This document shows positions 1 to 10,912 of a DNA stretch of 64,000 bases, in pieces. The notes below the pieces were generated by a model that did not search any database, was not told where the DNA came from, and saw nothing but the letters and a program-made list of their open reading frames with translations. Origin of the DNA: Armillaria gallica (lineage: Eukaryota > Basidiomycota > Agaricomycetes > Agaricales > Physalacriaceae); contig JBANDB010000011.1 of the NCBI GenBank assembly GCA_037576215.1, forward strand, positions 1,488,001-1,552,000, given 5' to 3'. The position numbers and the translations under genes were made by a program. Within the stretch, counting starts at the first letter, position 1, and the number at the start of each line of letters is the position of its first letter.

Positions 1-1474
1 GCTGTCAGTCATGCAGTATTGTGCCACGTCGATTGCATCATCGCCGGCTTGAGAATGTATTGGGAATATGATGATGACATCATTTAAGCCTCTATGCTCA
101 AATGATGTCGCCGCAAGAAAGAATGGATCTGTAAGGGAGAAAGGGAAAGAAAGGGAGCATAGGATGATGAAGGAAAGAAGGAAAAGACTAGGAACCAGAA
201 AAGGATGCATATGTCAGCACGTCTTGTGGCATCAATTCCACGAGCACGGCAACGCGTACTGCCACAACGATGCAAAGGGAGGGGCAAATACCGTCGTGAC
301 AAATGCTGTCCTGATTGTGTCACGTGGTCTGGAAATGGCTCTGATGCCTTGCCCTCTCCGGAATTTAGGTGCTGCAACTGCTTCTTGGATGATCTCATTT
401 GCATGTCCTGCTGTGTTTGACGCCATCATCGAGAACCTTTACACCAGATCCAGGTGAGATGTGCCATTGTTGTCTAGTGTGTTGCCAGCTAAATAATAGT
501 AGCATTGGAATGGGGAGCACTTCAAGGCTGCTATGCTGAAGGAAATAGGCCTTTGTGTTCAATTGAACCACATGAGTATGTGATGCAGGTTCCCTATTGC
601 TGGTCATCAAGAGTTCAAGGTCCTTCATGGAAACGGAGTACACCACATTGCCCTGGATTATTGCGGCTGCAAACAACAACTGCCCAAACATATTCAGCTT
701 CTTCACCATGGCTGGTATCCTGCTAGTCAATGAGTGCCAAGGACTGCAGTGAGTTTTCAACTGCTTGAGTTCTTGCATCTCTTTTTGCTTTGCGTGAAGA
801 CATCCGTATACGATGTTTACTGCACGCTGGAGAAACTGACCACAAATACAGGGATAGGTGTGCCAAAATCACGGTATAAGGCACTCATGTGAATGCTATT
901 GCAGTGGCGGCATCTTAAGATGCTCAAGCACTGTGGGCGAGGCCACATTGATGATGGGGTGAGGACTACCAAGGATCATGACCTTGTGGTAATGTGTCCC
1001 TCTTGCCCATGGCCCGGATTCAACCTACCTGACAGATGGGAGCAGGTGCCACCCAAGATGCAGTGAGTAGTGTGACATGTTTTGCTGCATTGAGATTTAA
1101 CTTGGGCTTTCAGATTTTTATACATTCTGTTGATCTGTATGGATGCAAACTTTCGCTTGAAGAACCAAATGGTTTCATCGTACTCCTGGGATCCGGGACT
1201 GGGAATCAGATGGGGGTATTTTGTACTGAGGGCTCCATTTGAGATGTACATTCTTAATCATACTTCAGATGAGGACGTAAGTATTCAAGACACAATGTTC
1301 TATATGTGTTAACTATGTCGATAGATCAGTACTTGCATGGGATTTGCTGCTTTGGCAAAAGCGGATACAAAATTCTCAAAAGGTTTCCAATATACAGGGG
1401 TGGGGGCAGTTTCATGTGCATGTGGTGAATTTCTGATGCGGCTGGTAGATCTACATAAAGGAGAGAGGGTACGT

Positions 1475-3083
1475 TGATGAGCCTAGACTTCCATGGCAAC
1501 GGCAACACCCAAAACTCGGAGAGAGCTTAGGCAATTAATGTAGCAACACAGCAATCAAGGCAATGTGTGTGCGAGTGGTTTGGTGCACCTCCATGCAGTC
1601 AATTCCCCAATAACGCAAGGTACACTGCGACTTTTCAGTCAGCAAAGTAGTACTCTTGGTCAAGGAGTACTAATAGACGTTGGCTGTAAGCCAGGAAGGA
1701 TCCTGATAAACAAGATGGGATGGAATCTGGTATGACTTGAATACCAAGAAACCGTGATAGAAACTGTGAAAATAGTCTAGAGACCACGAAAATGGGTCTA
1801 GAAATCGTAGCAATGGTTGAGAAAACGTGGGGAGGGAATAGAAGACATAGCAATGTGATAGAAATCATGGGGGAGGACGAGAAATCGTGTGGAAGGACTG
1901 GAAGATGTCGAAATAGCCTAGTAAACGTGGCTTCGGGGTGTACCTAATATTGTGAGTCGAAACAATAGCAATAAACATACAGAGACTGCAAGAAACTGGT
2001 AGAAATCATGGTAACTGAGGTGCTGAGTGGGGCGCTGCGGCAATAGATGCACAGCAACTCCGAACAATGATAAAGACAAGGGTGATCCTATGGAGCTGAA
2101 CTGGGCCTACATGGAGGCAATACTGAACTGGGCAATGAAAATGATGGCGATGTAGAAGGTGAAAGCAATGAAACAATCCTATGTGGTGAAAGTAATGTGA
2201 TGTTGTGGCATTAAAAGACAAAAGCAAGTTATTGACGCAAGATTTTGTGTATTGGTGCAACCAACAACATTAAGAGTAAAGCAAGCGATGAGAGATAACT
2301 TGGAGTAACCGTAGCTGACTGGTAATGCCGTAGCCTCATCAACTGGGTAAGAACTAGCTCTAAAAATGCGGTTTCTACCTAGTTTTTATACTAAAAGTAC
2401 GATTTTATAAATAGAATATTCTTCAGAGCCTTAGTATGGCTGTAAGTCCTTGGTTTTTATAATAGCCATAGTAAACATATGGTATCTGTGGTTCTAAAGT
2501 AACAGCAAGTCCTTGATGTTGCTGTGTATGGATGCAAACCATGTGTTTTTATTGAGCAATGAGCGGATCATAAGGTGCTGTGTAGCTGCGGATTATTGAG
2601 CTGCAGTTGCTGTGCTGAGGTGTATGCATGGGGCAACAATAATTCGAAGTCTTGGCACTGTAACAGCCTTAGTAAACGTGGTCTATAGTTGCCGTAGCTG
2701 TAATTATCATAGCTGGGAGGGTACTCACGTCAATCATGTCATTTCATTAAATGATTGATGGGCACATCAACCAGATGCTTCTGAGTGATGTAGCAACCCC
2801 GTTTTAGGATGATTGTCGATCAAAGGTGCCTTGCCATGATGGGATATGGTAATTGTGATGCGAGGCGAGCTGGGAAGGATAATGGAGTGCATGAGGAGTA
2901 GATATCACCGTTTGAGGATTGTATCTGGGTGTTTGTGGCTTATACTGCAAAAATCCGTGGTATTATCGAGTGTTGGCAGTGTTATGGAGTACATGGGGAT
3001 TATAATGGCATCATTTTGAAGGTATTGGGTGATAAATGGATAAATCCACGAATTCTGAGCATACAGAGCCTGGAGGCTCATCA
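1475..3083 (-). mobile_element. Solo LTR (LTR1) of the giant Ty3 family, reverse orientation
   Basis: A 1609-bp solo LTR. On the minus strand it starts TGATGAGCCTCCAGG and ends GGCTCATCA, so it has TG...CA ends within a longer terminal inverted repeat. It is flanked by ACGT on both sides (1471-1474 and 3084-3087), a 4-bp target duplication, so it is a real solo insertion that lost its interior by LTR-LTR recombination. It belongs to an older or divergent subfamily compared with the LTRs at 5696 and 21239; similarity is clear at the ends, near the TATA-like GTATAAAAAC region (about 2385-2395 on the minus strand) and through the middle. It sits in an intron of the KDZ relic. Confidence 0.88.
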
Positions 3084-3223
3084 ACGTGTTTCACAAAGAG
3101 CCGCCCTGGGTATGAACTAATGCTGGAGTGTAGGTATGCCCTGATGGATTATGTCTTTGGGTCGGCCTTGCAGCCGTTTACAGGCCTGCTGAAACTGACA
3201 CCAGCTATACCCAAATTCCACGA

Positions 3224-4833
3224 TGATGAGCCTCCAGGCTCTGTATGCTCAGAATTCGTGGATTTAGCCATTTATCACCCAATACCTTCAAAATGATGCC
3301 ATTATAATCCCCATGTACTCCATAACACTGCCAACACTTGATAATACCACGGATTTTCGCAGTATAAGCCACAAACACCCAGATACAATCCTAAAATGGT
3401 GATATCTACTCCTCATGCACTCCGTTATCCTTCCCAGCTCGCCTCGCATCACAATTACCGTATCCCATCACGGCAAGGCACCTTTGATCAACAATCATCC
3501 TAAAACGGGGTTGCTATATCACTCAGAAGCACTAGTTGATGTGCCCATCAATCATTTAATGAAATGACATGATTGACGCGAGTACCCTCCCAGCTACGAT
3601 AATTACAGCTACGGCAACTACAGACCGTGTTTACTAAGGCTGTTACAGTGCCAAGACTTCAAATTATCGTTGCCCCACGCATACACATCAGCACGGCAAC
3701 TGCAGCTCAATAATCCGCAGCTAAACAGCACCTTATGATCCGCTCATCGCTCAATAAAACCACATGGTTCGCATCCATACACGGCAACATCAAGGACTTG
3801 CTGTTACTTTAGAACCACAGATACCATATGTTTACTACGGCTATTACAAAAGCCAAGGACTCACAGCCTTACTAAGGCTTCGATGAATATTCTATTTATA
3901 AAATCATACTTGTAGTATAAAAACTAGGTAGAAACCGCATTTTTGGAGCTAGTTCTTACCCAGTTGACGAGGCTACGGCATTACCAGTCAGCTACGGTTA
4001 CTCCAAGTTATTCCCCACCGCTTGCTTTACTCTTTAAACGTTGTTGGTTGCACCAATACACAAAATCTTGCGTCAATAACTTGCTTTTGTCTTTTAATGC
4101 CACAACATCGCTTTGCTTTCACCACATAGGATTGTTTTATTGCCTTCACCTTCTACATCGCCATCGTTTTCATCACCCAGTTCAGTATTGCCTCCGTGTA
4201 GGCCCAGTTCAGCTCCATAGGATCACCCTCGTCTTTATCATTGTTCGGAGTTGCCATGCATCTATTGCCGCAGCACCCCACTCAGCACCTCAGTTGCTAC
4301 GATTTCTACCAGTTTCTTGCAGTCTCTGTACGTTTATTGTTACTTGTTTCGACTCACAATATTAGGTACACCCCGAAGCCACGTTTACTAGGCTATTTCG
4401 ACGTCTTCTAGTCCATTGCCACGATTTCTAGAGCATCACAACGATTTCTAGCGTGTTGCTACGATTTCTAGAGCATTGCTACGATTACTAGCACGTTGCT
4501 ACGATTTCTAGACCCATTTTCGTGGTTTCTAGATCATTTTCGCAGTTTCTAGTGCGGTTTCTTGGTATTCAAGTCATACCATATTCTGTCCCTTCTCGTT
4601 TATTGAGATCCTTCCTGGCTTACAGCCAATGTCTATTAGTACTCCTTGACCAAGAGTACTACTTCGCTGACTGAAAGTCGCAGTGTATATTGTGTTATTG
4701 AGGAATTGACCGCACGGAGGTGCACCGAACCACTCGCACACACATTGCCTTGATTGCTGTGTTGCTACGTTAATTGCCTAAGCTCTCACCGAGTTTTGGG
4801 TGTTGCCGTTGCCATGGAAGTCTAGGCTCATCA
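3224..4833 (+). mobile_element. Solo LTR (LTR2) of the giant Ty3 family, forward orientation
   Basis: A 1610-bp solo LTR, near-identical in length and close in sequence to LTR1 but inverted, starting TGATGAGCC and ending GGCTCATCA. The flanks are ACGA at 3220-3223 and ACGA at 4834-4837, a 4-bp target duplication. Removing LTR and duplication restores an open KDZ reading frame (PKFH then ELAHKQ). A TATA-like TATAAAAA lies near 3915-3922. Together LTR1 and LTR2 form an inverted repeat with a 140-bp spacer of KDZ sequence. Confidence 0.88.
4381..4560 (+). repeat. 20-bp minisatellite in LTR2
   Basis: About nine units with a 20-bp period; copies of ACGATTTCTAG or close variants start at 4381, 4401, 4421, 4441, 4461, 4481 and 4501, followed by two shifted, diverged units. 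It lies downstream of the TATA-like box in LTR orientation, so it would be in the transcribed leader. LTR1 holds only degenerate traces (about 1770-1920). Confidence 0.8.
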
Positions 4834-5695
4834 ACGAACTGGCGCACAAACAAGACAACCACCAGGAGTTCTCTTGCAACTATATCAAAGGGATGGTGGC
4901 ATCGGACTGTGAGGTCCCAGAATGTATCTGGGGGCCCAACAATGCGATCAGAAATTCGATGAAGACTATGGGGCCAGGTTTGTGACATGACATTCTTGAT
5001 GATAACTTTGGTGCCTGGAACTGGCAGAAGTACACCAGAATGGGTATGTACAGATGGGATTTTCTCTATGCCAGATTAACTGATGTGCATCTAAGGCAAA
5101 ACATTGTCTCAGAGATATGTAGCAGTGGTGAAAGAGAGGAACATGCAGGTGGAAGGTCACTGAGGGTTTACCACGGCGCTGTCACAGAACCTCGTTGAGG
5201 ATTGGGAGAGGATATGTGTCAAGTGGGAAAATGATAGCTTTTCCAAGACCGCCGAAAATCCATTTGCTATGAATGAGGATTGTAAGCCTCTTTACTATGG
5301 CTTACTGTTGACAATTACTCACTGAGAAAGGAAGATATGTCAGAAGATGAGGTTGAGAAGGAGCTGCAAGCAGAGGAGGAGGAGCGTAGACATCAAGGGG
5401 GAAGAGTCTACCGTGAAACCAGCACCCACAAGTTTGTGGCCCTCAGATTGAGCTTGGAGGAACCCCAGTGCATGAGACTCACTTTCTACTGGCCAGTGAG
5501 GTGACTGATGGATGGCAGGCAAAAGATAAGATCCCTTGCACTACAGCACAAGAATCCGACTACATGTCAAGGAGCAGCTCTTAAGGAGGAGCGAAGCATT
5601 CTTAAAGAAAAGCTATGCAGCTGGCTGCTGTTGCGACCAATCTACATCCCTGGCTTGGTGCAATATTTGACAGAGACGGGTGAACTGTCTAGCGA

Positions 5696-7825
5696 TGATG
5701 GGCCTTAGACTTCCGTGGCAACAGCAACACCAACTCGGAATGAGCTTGGTTAATTAACGTAGTGGCACGGCAATCAAGGTGATCGTGTGTGCGAGTGGTT
5801 CAGGGCACCTCCGTGCAGTAGAACAATTCCTCTATACGCAAGAATACACTGCAACTTTAAGTCTGCAAAGTAGTACTGCTTGGTAGTCGAGTACTAAATG
5901 CTATGGCTTCAAGCCAGTAGGGATCTCTCGAAATGAGAGGGAACAAAAATGGGTATGACGTGAATACCACGAATCCGTATGAGAAAACGTGCTGCGAGAC
6001 CAAGGGGGTGGCGCGGCTAAAATCCAGCACATAGGGTAGGGGGGAGGGGGGGGAGGGGTCTGAGCCTTAAACGTGAAACCAACATTTCCTTATTTAGTAC
6101 TATTAAGACATTGCTGGAGGTCTGATGTATGTTTATTTCAACTGTTTCATACAAATACACATTTTTTCATGCTCAAATACCTTCTTAGACACGATATCAT
6201 CATCATTAGACAGGTTCCTGGTGAAAGTGAGGTAGGGCAGCTAACCAGCAATGCTCGGCAATAAATTGGCACAAGCCGGTACCTTCCCGGTAGCTTAGAT
6301 AGCATTACTAAGCAGTCCTAATATGGATACATTATTACTGTATATGGCAGGAGAGGGGGGGAGGGGGGGTTCAGCCTGACCTTAAACGCGAAAATGTATG
6401 TCATGTGTGCAATTTTATTTCCGCCACCCCCTTGTGCGAGACTTGAAAACGTCGCTCGACGGTAATCGGAGCGGGGTGAATGATAGAGAATAGACTAAAC
6501 GGTTGGCAATAGTCTGTGGGCAAGCGAAGTGATGAGAAAACGGCGTGGGGACTGCGAGTGGCAAAATAAACATGGAACGAGGTGCAGAGGGTGGGCTGGC
6601 GAGAGAAAATGTGGAACTACGAAAACTGGTGGCGATACTGGTCCTATACGATGTGAGGGTGCTGAGTCGATGTCAAAACTTGTCTGGTACTGAAACGATC
6701 CTATCCTATGTCAAACTAACCTTCAAGTCCACTCGGGGGACTGATACTATATGAAAACTTGCTGAACTGATCCTAAGTCTGCTCTGAGACTACCCAAGTG
6801 GGCAACGATAACGATGACGAAAGTGAAACTGTAAAAACTCCAATGGTGCGAAGGTGAAACGATGACGGCCTATAAAAGATAACAGGGGTGAGATATAGCG
6901 CAGTGATCACGTATTGGCACAGTATGAGCGTGTACCAACAGTGTTAAGAGTGAAGAGCGTGTAGCGAAGGACTCTTCACAGTTAAAACTGTGAGATAACT
7001 CAGGTGAGCTCAAGAGTCGATGTGCAATCAAGAATATGCTGGTGCAAATGGTATATTGCCATAGAACGGTGAATAAACATTGTTTACTGGCGATAGACTA
7101 GAGCGAGACAATAATTGACGTAGTCTGGGGTCAACTAGAGATGAACTGCCCTTGAACTATGTCTTCTAACTAGTTTTTATACTACAAGTACGAATTTATA
7201 AATAGAGTAGATATGCGAGACTTAGTAAGGCTGTAAAACCTTGGCTTTGTAAAAATCGTAGGTAACATATGGTCCTTGGTCTTCTAAAGTAACAGCAACC
7301 TGTCGACGTTGCCGCATATGGATGCGAACCGTATGGGGTCATTGAGCGATGCACGGATCGTTAGGTGCTGTTTAGCTGCTGATTAGTTGAGCAATAGTCA
7401 TTGTGCTGAGGAGTACACGTGGGGTAACGTTTTCTTGAAGCCTTGGCGAAGTAACAGCCTTAGTAAACACGGTCTGTAGTTGCCATAGCTGCTATTGTCG
7501 TAGCTGGGAGGGTACTCGTGTCAATCACGTCATTTTCATTAAGTGATCAATGAGCACATCAACTAAGTGCTTCTGAGTGATGCATCAATTCCATATTGGG
7601 ATGATTGTTGATCGAAGGTGCCTTGCTGTGATGAAGTACGGCAATTATGATGCGTGGCAAGATGGGATGGATAACAAAGCGCGTAAGGAGTGGTTGCCGT
7701 AGGATAAAAGTGGTATCAGTGTGTGTGCAATCATTGGTTTGCTGAAAGTCCGTTGAAGGGACAGTAGCATTAATTAGCAGTCAAAATCCGCGAATTCTGA
7801 GCGTACAGAGCCTGGAGGCTCATCA
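5696..7825 (-). repeat. 3' LTR of element L (LTR3)
   Basis: On the minus strand it starts TGATGAGCC directly after the polypurine tract and ends GGCCCATCA at 5696. It is 2130 bp, longer than its partner (1676 bp), because a 434-bp MITE plus an 8-bp duplication sits at 6001-6442. A TATA-like TATAAAAA is found near 7174-7181 on the minus strand. The outer flank GCGA (5692-5695) is KDZ relic sequence. Confidence 0.9.
6001..6434. mobile_element. hAT-like MITE, 434 bp, 8-bp target duplication
   Basis: The insert has perfect 13-bp terminal inverted repeats CAAGGGGGTGGCG and the target duplication TGCGAGAC at 5993-6000 and 6435-6442. The other LTRs of this family show the uninterrupted site. An 8-bp duplication is typical of the hAT superfamily. 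No coding sequence is present. Inside, a G-run block followed by a GCC-to-TTAAACG motif occurs twice (about 6037-6076 and 6350-6392), a partial internal duplication. Confidence 0.85.
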
Positions 7826-7841
7826 TCCCCCCTAAACTTTT
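7826..7841 (-). other. 3' polypurine tract of element L
   Basis: On the minus strand AAAAGTTTAGGGGGGA abuts the 3' LTR start TGATGAGCC with no gap. This is the position and composition of the plus-strand primer of LTR retrotransposons. The same 16 bases are found at 52136-52151 (element R) and, as an internal copy, at 11525-11540 and 32411-32426. Confidence 0.88.
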
Positions 7842-8443
7842 ATTATGTTACTCGGGAACATAAGATCCATGCATGAGTAACCGTATTCCCATGAGAAGTC
7901 AGGGTTTTGGGCTCTGTTGCCAGGAGATAACATGGTGGCTGTACGATCTATCTGATATTGGTGATCGAATTGCTTTAGACGCGTCGGTGATCTAAAGATA
8001 GACGCCATTAATTGCTGTTCACAGGCACAGAAGTCGTCGTATGTCTTCTCGTTTCGCAACGGAATCTTCTGTGACACGTGAAAGAGTGGAGAACTTTCTG
8101 TTGCCGTATGACAAGTTGAACTTAGAGAAATTTTCCATTCATCTCTTTTTCTTTCGCCTTCGCCCTCTCGTTCCCCTTTACTTGCATATTCTCCTCTCCT
8201 CTCTTACTCTTAGTATTCCTTTTCCAAGACGCTCTTCCTCCTCTACCTTTTGGAGGTGAGTTGTCTTCTCTTGGACGCCGTCTGTTACACAGATGGATCC
8301 TTCCGTTTTGACGTGTACTGACGATATCCTTCGGTTTTACTGAAGGCTTTTCCGTGTCATTTCCCTTTCTCCTTCGCATGCTTCATCGGTGTTCAACGCT
8401 GGTGAGATTATCCGCTGAATGACTTACTCGCTGTCTACGTGAG
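7842..8443 (+). promoter_or_regulatory. Leader and promoter region of antisense gene A (L)
   Basis: There is no convincing gene in this 600-bp stretch. A short frame from 8041 (MSSRFATESSV) is partly conserved in element R (from 51936, minus strand) but diverges after the pyrimidine-rich 8130-8250, so it is probably leader. CTTAGAGAAATTT at 8121-8133 recurs upstream of gene B (11109-11121). A possible leader intron starts GTGAGT at about 8256. Sequence up to about 8125 is near-identical in L and R; beyond it the copies diverge. Confidence 0.5.
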
Positions 8444-10912
8444 ATGGCTGAACCAACCGATCCTGCCGAGGCCGCTGCACTCAAAGCATATGACGATGCG
8501 TATAGAAAACTCCTCGATCTCCAAGACAACCTCCCCGACTCGGATATTGACGGCGCTGTTGACGCCTGGGTTTTGAATGTTCATTCGCTCTGGCATATCA
8601 TGCGGGCAAATTGGGCCAGGGCAGGGATAAGTTTGAGGGCATGGCGCGGTGTCGAGACGACTTTGGTAGAGACCTTGCCCAATATCCATGAAGATAGTAT
8701 TACCGTTGCTTTTGCCGAGTATAATGAGCTGGTGGGGCATGCCGTACGTCACATATTGTTCTCTTTTCTTTACTAGACTGACGCCTCCCTTTTGTAGAGG
8801 CAATCTGGCATAGAGCTCTTTCCTCTGCCTGTCCCTGACAGACCGGCTCATCGACAGACTCCCGCAAACAGGGCTAGCTCTCATGCCACTTCCAGTCCTT
8901 CCCATGCGCGTCAAAGATCCGTGGCACCATTGAATACCCCTCTTCCTTCAACACCTGCTAAGGAGAAGACCCTGGTGCCGTCTCGACTTTCTCCTCCCAA
9001 GGAATGGACTACTGCTTCACCGACCCCTAAGGATCCTGCTTCTTCGTCTAGCTCAGATTGGCCGATTCCTATTCAAAGATTGGCATCTTCAAAGTCCAAC
9101 ACCGATTCTGGGGTTTCGACGGCCAAGTCTTCAACTGGCCCTTCGTTTTTAGGCTTGAGGGAGCCTGACGCCCGCCTCGAAGGTTCTGCGTGGGGAGCGT
9201 ACAACACCTCCTTTTCACGATGACCTGGGTGGGTACTCCTGCTTGGTCTACTCCCTCCTCTGACAGTGACTCCTCTAGCCCTTCAAAGTCGTCTTTCGGT
9301 CTCTCTTTTGGCCCGGCAACCTTGTTGCCGTCGTCTTTGCCTCTCGATGATGCTGGTGTTGGCTTGTCCAACAAAAATACCATTGCACAACCTTCAAATG
9401 CTGGCTTACTTGCCATCGATGGTGAGTCTTTTATCACCATTTATTCTTTCTTGTCCTCGCTAACTTCTCCTTTCTTTTAGCTAGCTCTTGTCCCAACATT
9501 ATTCAAGGAGCTGGGTCCAGCGCTCAGGACCAAGGTGCCGTTTTATCAGCTTCCTTTTGCCAAGGCATGCCCTTATTTTATCCGGGTACAGATGACGAAG
9601 GAGAAGCAGGTATTCAAAACCCGTTACAAGTTCAGGGCGCCACGGACGGCGAGGTCTTCGAAGGTGTTGGTGCCAATGATGAGGCCCTGGCTCCTCCTGT
9701 GCCTTCAGATCTCACTGCTCGTCCTCCTCCCTATGTTCGCCAAGAGCCCGAAATATCGTTCATCTTTGATGATATAACTGGGGACTGGGAGCCTTATCCT
9801 ATGGTTTTTCTTCCTAGACCTCAACACCCTGCTCCTTCTGAACAAGAACTCCAACGATCTTCTCGTGCTCGCGCCTCTCCTATTGGTCATGATGCCGCCT
9901 ATCTTGCGGCTGCTCAGGGGTCCAAGCCCAAGAAGGACAAGAAGGTCGCGAAAAACAAGATCAAGGGTACCGATACCGCCCCTCGCAAATGTGCGCGTTA
10001 TGAAGACAACAATGGTGAAACTACTGAGCGCCCCGCCATCAAGAAACTTAAGGTGAAGGATGTCGTTGTGGCTTCTGATGACGAGCGTCAGTCTTTTCCT
10101 TTCTCGTCCCAACTTTCCATTGCTAAATTTCCATATCTAGCTGTTGCCGCTACCAAGGTGATTCGTAAGCGAGGACCTGGACCTGCAAAGCCCCTGCCTG
10201 TTACCTTAGGCATTAGCGGTAAGGGTTTCGGTGAGAAAGTGCCATCGTTGGCAAAGATGGTTGAGAATGGTATCAAGACCATTGGCATTCTTGCCGTCGA
10301 CAAGGACTTAGGGGATTTCGTTGAGGTTGACAAGGCATATTGGAACAAAGAGGTGGCCCCCTTTGTGGGTGAACGGGTATGCCATTTTATTTTCTTTGTT
10401 ATGTTGTCCTTAACGTCCCTTCGCTTAGTATACCGAGGGTTGTGACCATTGCAAACGCTTGGGCATGCAATGTCACAAATTCTTGACTAATACAGTCATT
10501 TGCGTGCGCTGCCACTATTCCAAGTTGCCGTGCAAGGTTAACGGAGTCGCTGCCTTGAATCCCATCGACCATTATCGTCCTAAGTCATATGGTACGTTCT
10601 TCCTTGTAGAGCCGTCGTTTTTCTGACTTAGAATATGTTTCAGAAACCTTCAATGCTTTCTTAGCTGCCCTTGATACCCTGGGACAACATGCCGATTCTA
10701 TCGAGGATATTCTCCTCAACTACTTGTCCGGCATAAATGTCCTAGGTCATGTGGCTGGTCTTCGTCTTCAGGCCAGCCATATTCGTGCGTGCGCGGTTGC
10801 TGATGGCATCGTTGATGAAGAAGGCGACGAGGATGAGGATGCTGCAAGTGAAGTCCCAGACGATGTCGCTGAAGGTGTTGCTGGACCTTCCAAGAAGAGG
10901 AAGCACAAATAG
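8444..10912 (+). CDS. Antisense accessory gene A: Zn2Cys6-type cluster protein, about 709 aa (element L)
   Basis: My exon model is 8444-8743, 8798-9198, 9267-9421, 9481-10086, 10141-10376, 10429-10591 and 10644-10912; all introns are GT-AG and the sum is 710 codons without a stop. The start ATG opens MAEPTDPAEAA. The N-terminal 100 residues look helical; residues about 100-290 are Ser/Pro-rich and disordered. Then follow an EPEISFIFDDITGDWEPYP motif, a Lys-rich NLS-like stretch (KKDKKVAKNK) and a conserved [20 protein letters not shown] block. Six cysteines near 571, 574, 581, 591, 594 and 601 are spaced CX2CX6CX9CX2CX6C, the fungal Zn2Cys6 pattern. The tail is acidic and ends KKRKHK. A nuclear DNA-binding role is inferred only from the cluster. 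The gene lies opposite to gag-pol and converges with it. The 54-bp intron 10087-10140 keeps frame and could be retained (727 aa). No named family recognised. Confidence 0.75.

Larger units (their letters stand above)
1..5695 (+). pseudogene. KDZ-type transposase relic, interrupted by two solo LTRs
   Basis: This is a broken gene for a KDZ (Kyakuja-Dileera-Zisupton) transposase, a large DNA-transposon enzyme common in Agaricomycetes. Family-like stretches occur in order: a cysteine cluster at about 260-430 (CPDCV, RCCNCF, CMSCC), HIALDYCGC near 648-675, QWRHLKML near 901-927, MDANFRLK at about 1139-1162, a GFAALAKADTKFSKG block near 1341-1390, YALMDYVFGS near 3134-3165, HKQDNHQEFSCNY near 4846-4885, and an acidic, charged C-terminal part near 5340-5405. 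At least two introns are visible: a GTGAGA donor just after 450, and GTACGT at 1469 joining a TAG acceptor near 3134. LTR 1475-3083 lies inside that second intron; LTR 3224-4833 splits a PKFH/ELAHKQDN exon. Several in-frame stops are present. The gene is cut off at 5695 by the giant retrotransposon and may start before the window. The family call is from remembered motif similarity. Confidence 0.8.

Noticed and set aside
3084..3223. Spacer between LTR1 and LTR2 as the remnant interior of one retrotransposon
   Set aside because: The LTRs are in opposite orientation, each has its own 4-bp duplication, and the spacer continues the KDZ reading frame.
8041..8259. Short frame MSSRFATESSV... as a gene
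   Set aside because: Only the first 30 residues are shared with element R; the rest is pyrimidine-rich and frame-divergent. It is more likely leader of gene A.
9190..9266. Frameshift in exon 2 of gene A (L)
   Set aside because: A 68-bp GT-AG intron (9199-9266) with a pyrimidine-rich 3' end joins the two frames exactly, so no frameshift is needed.
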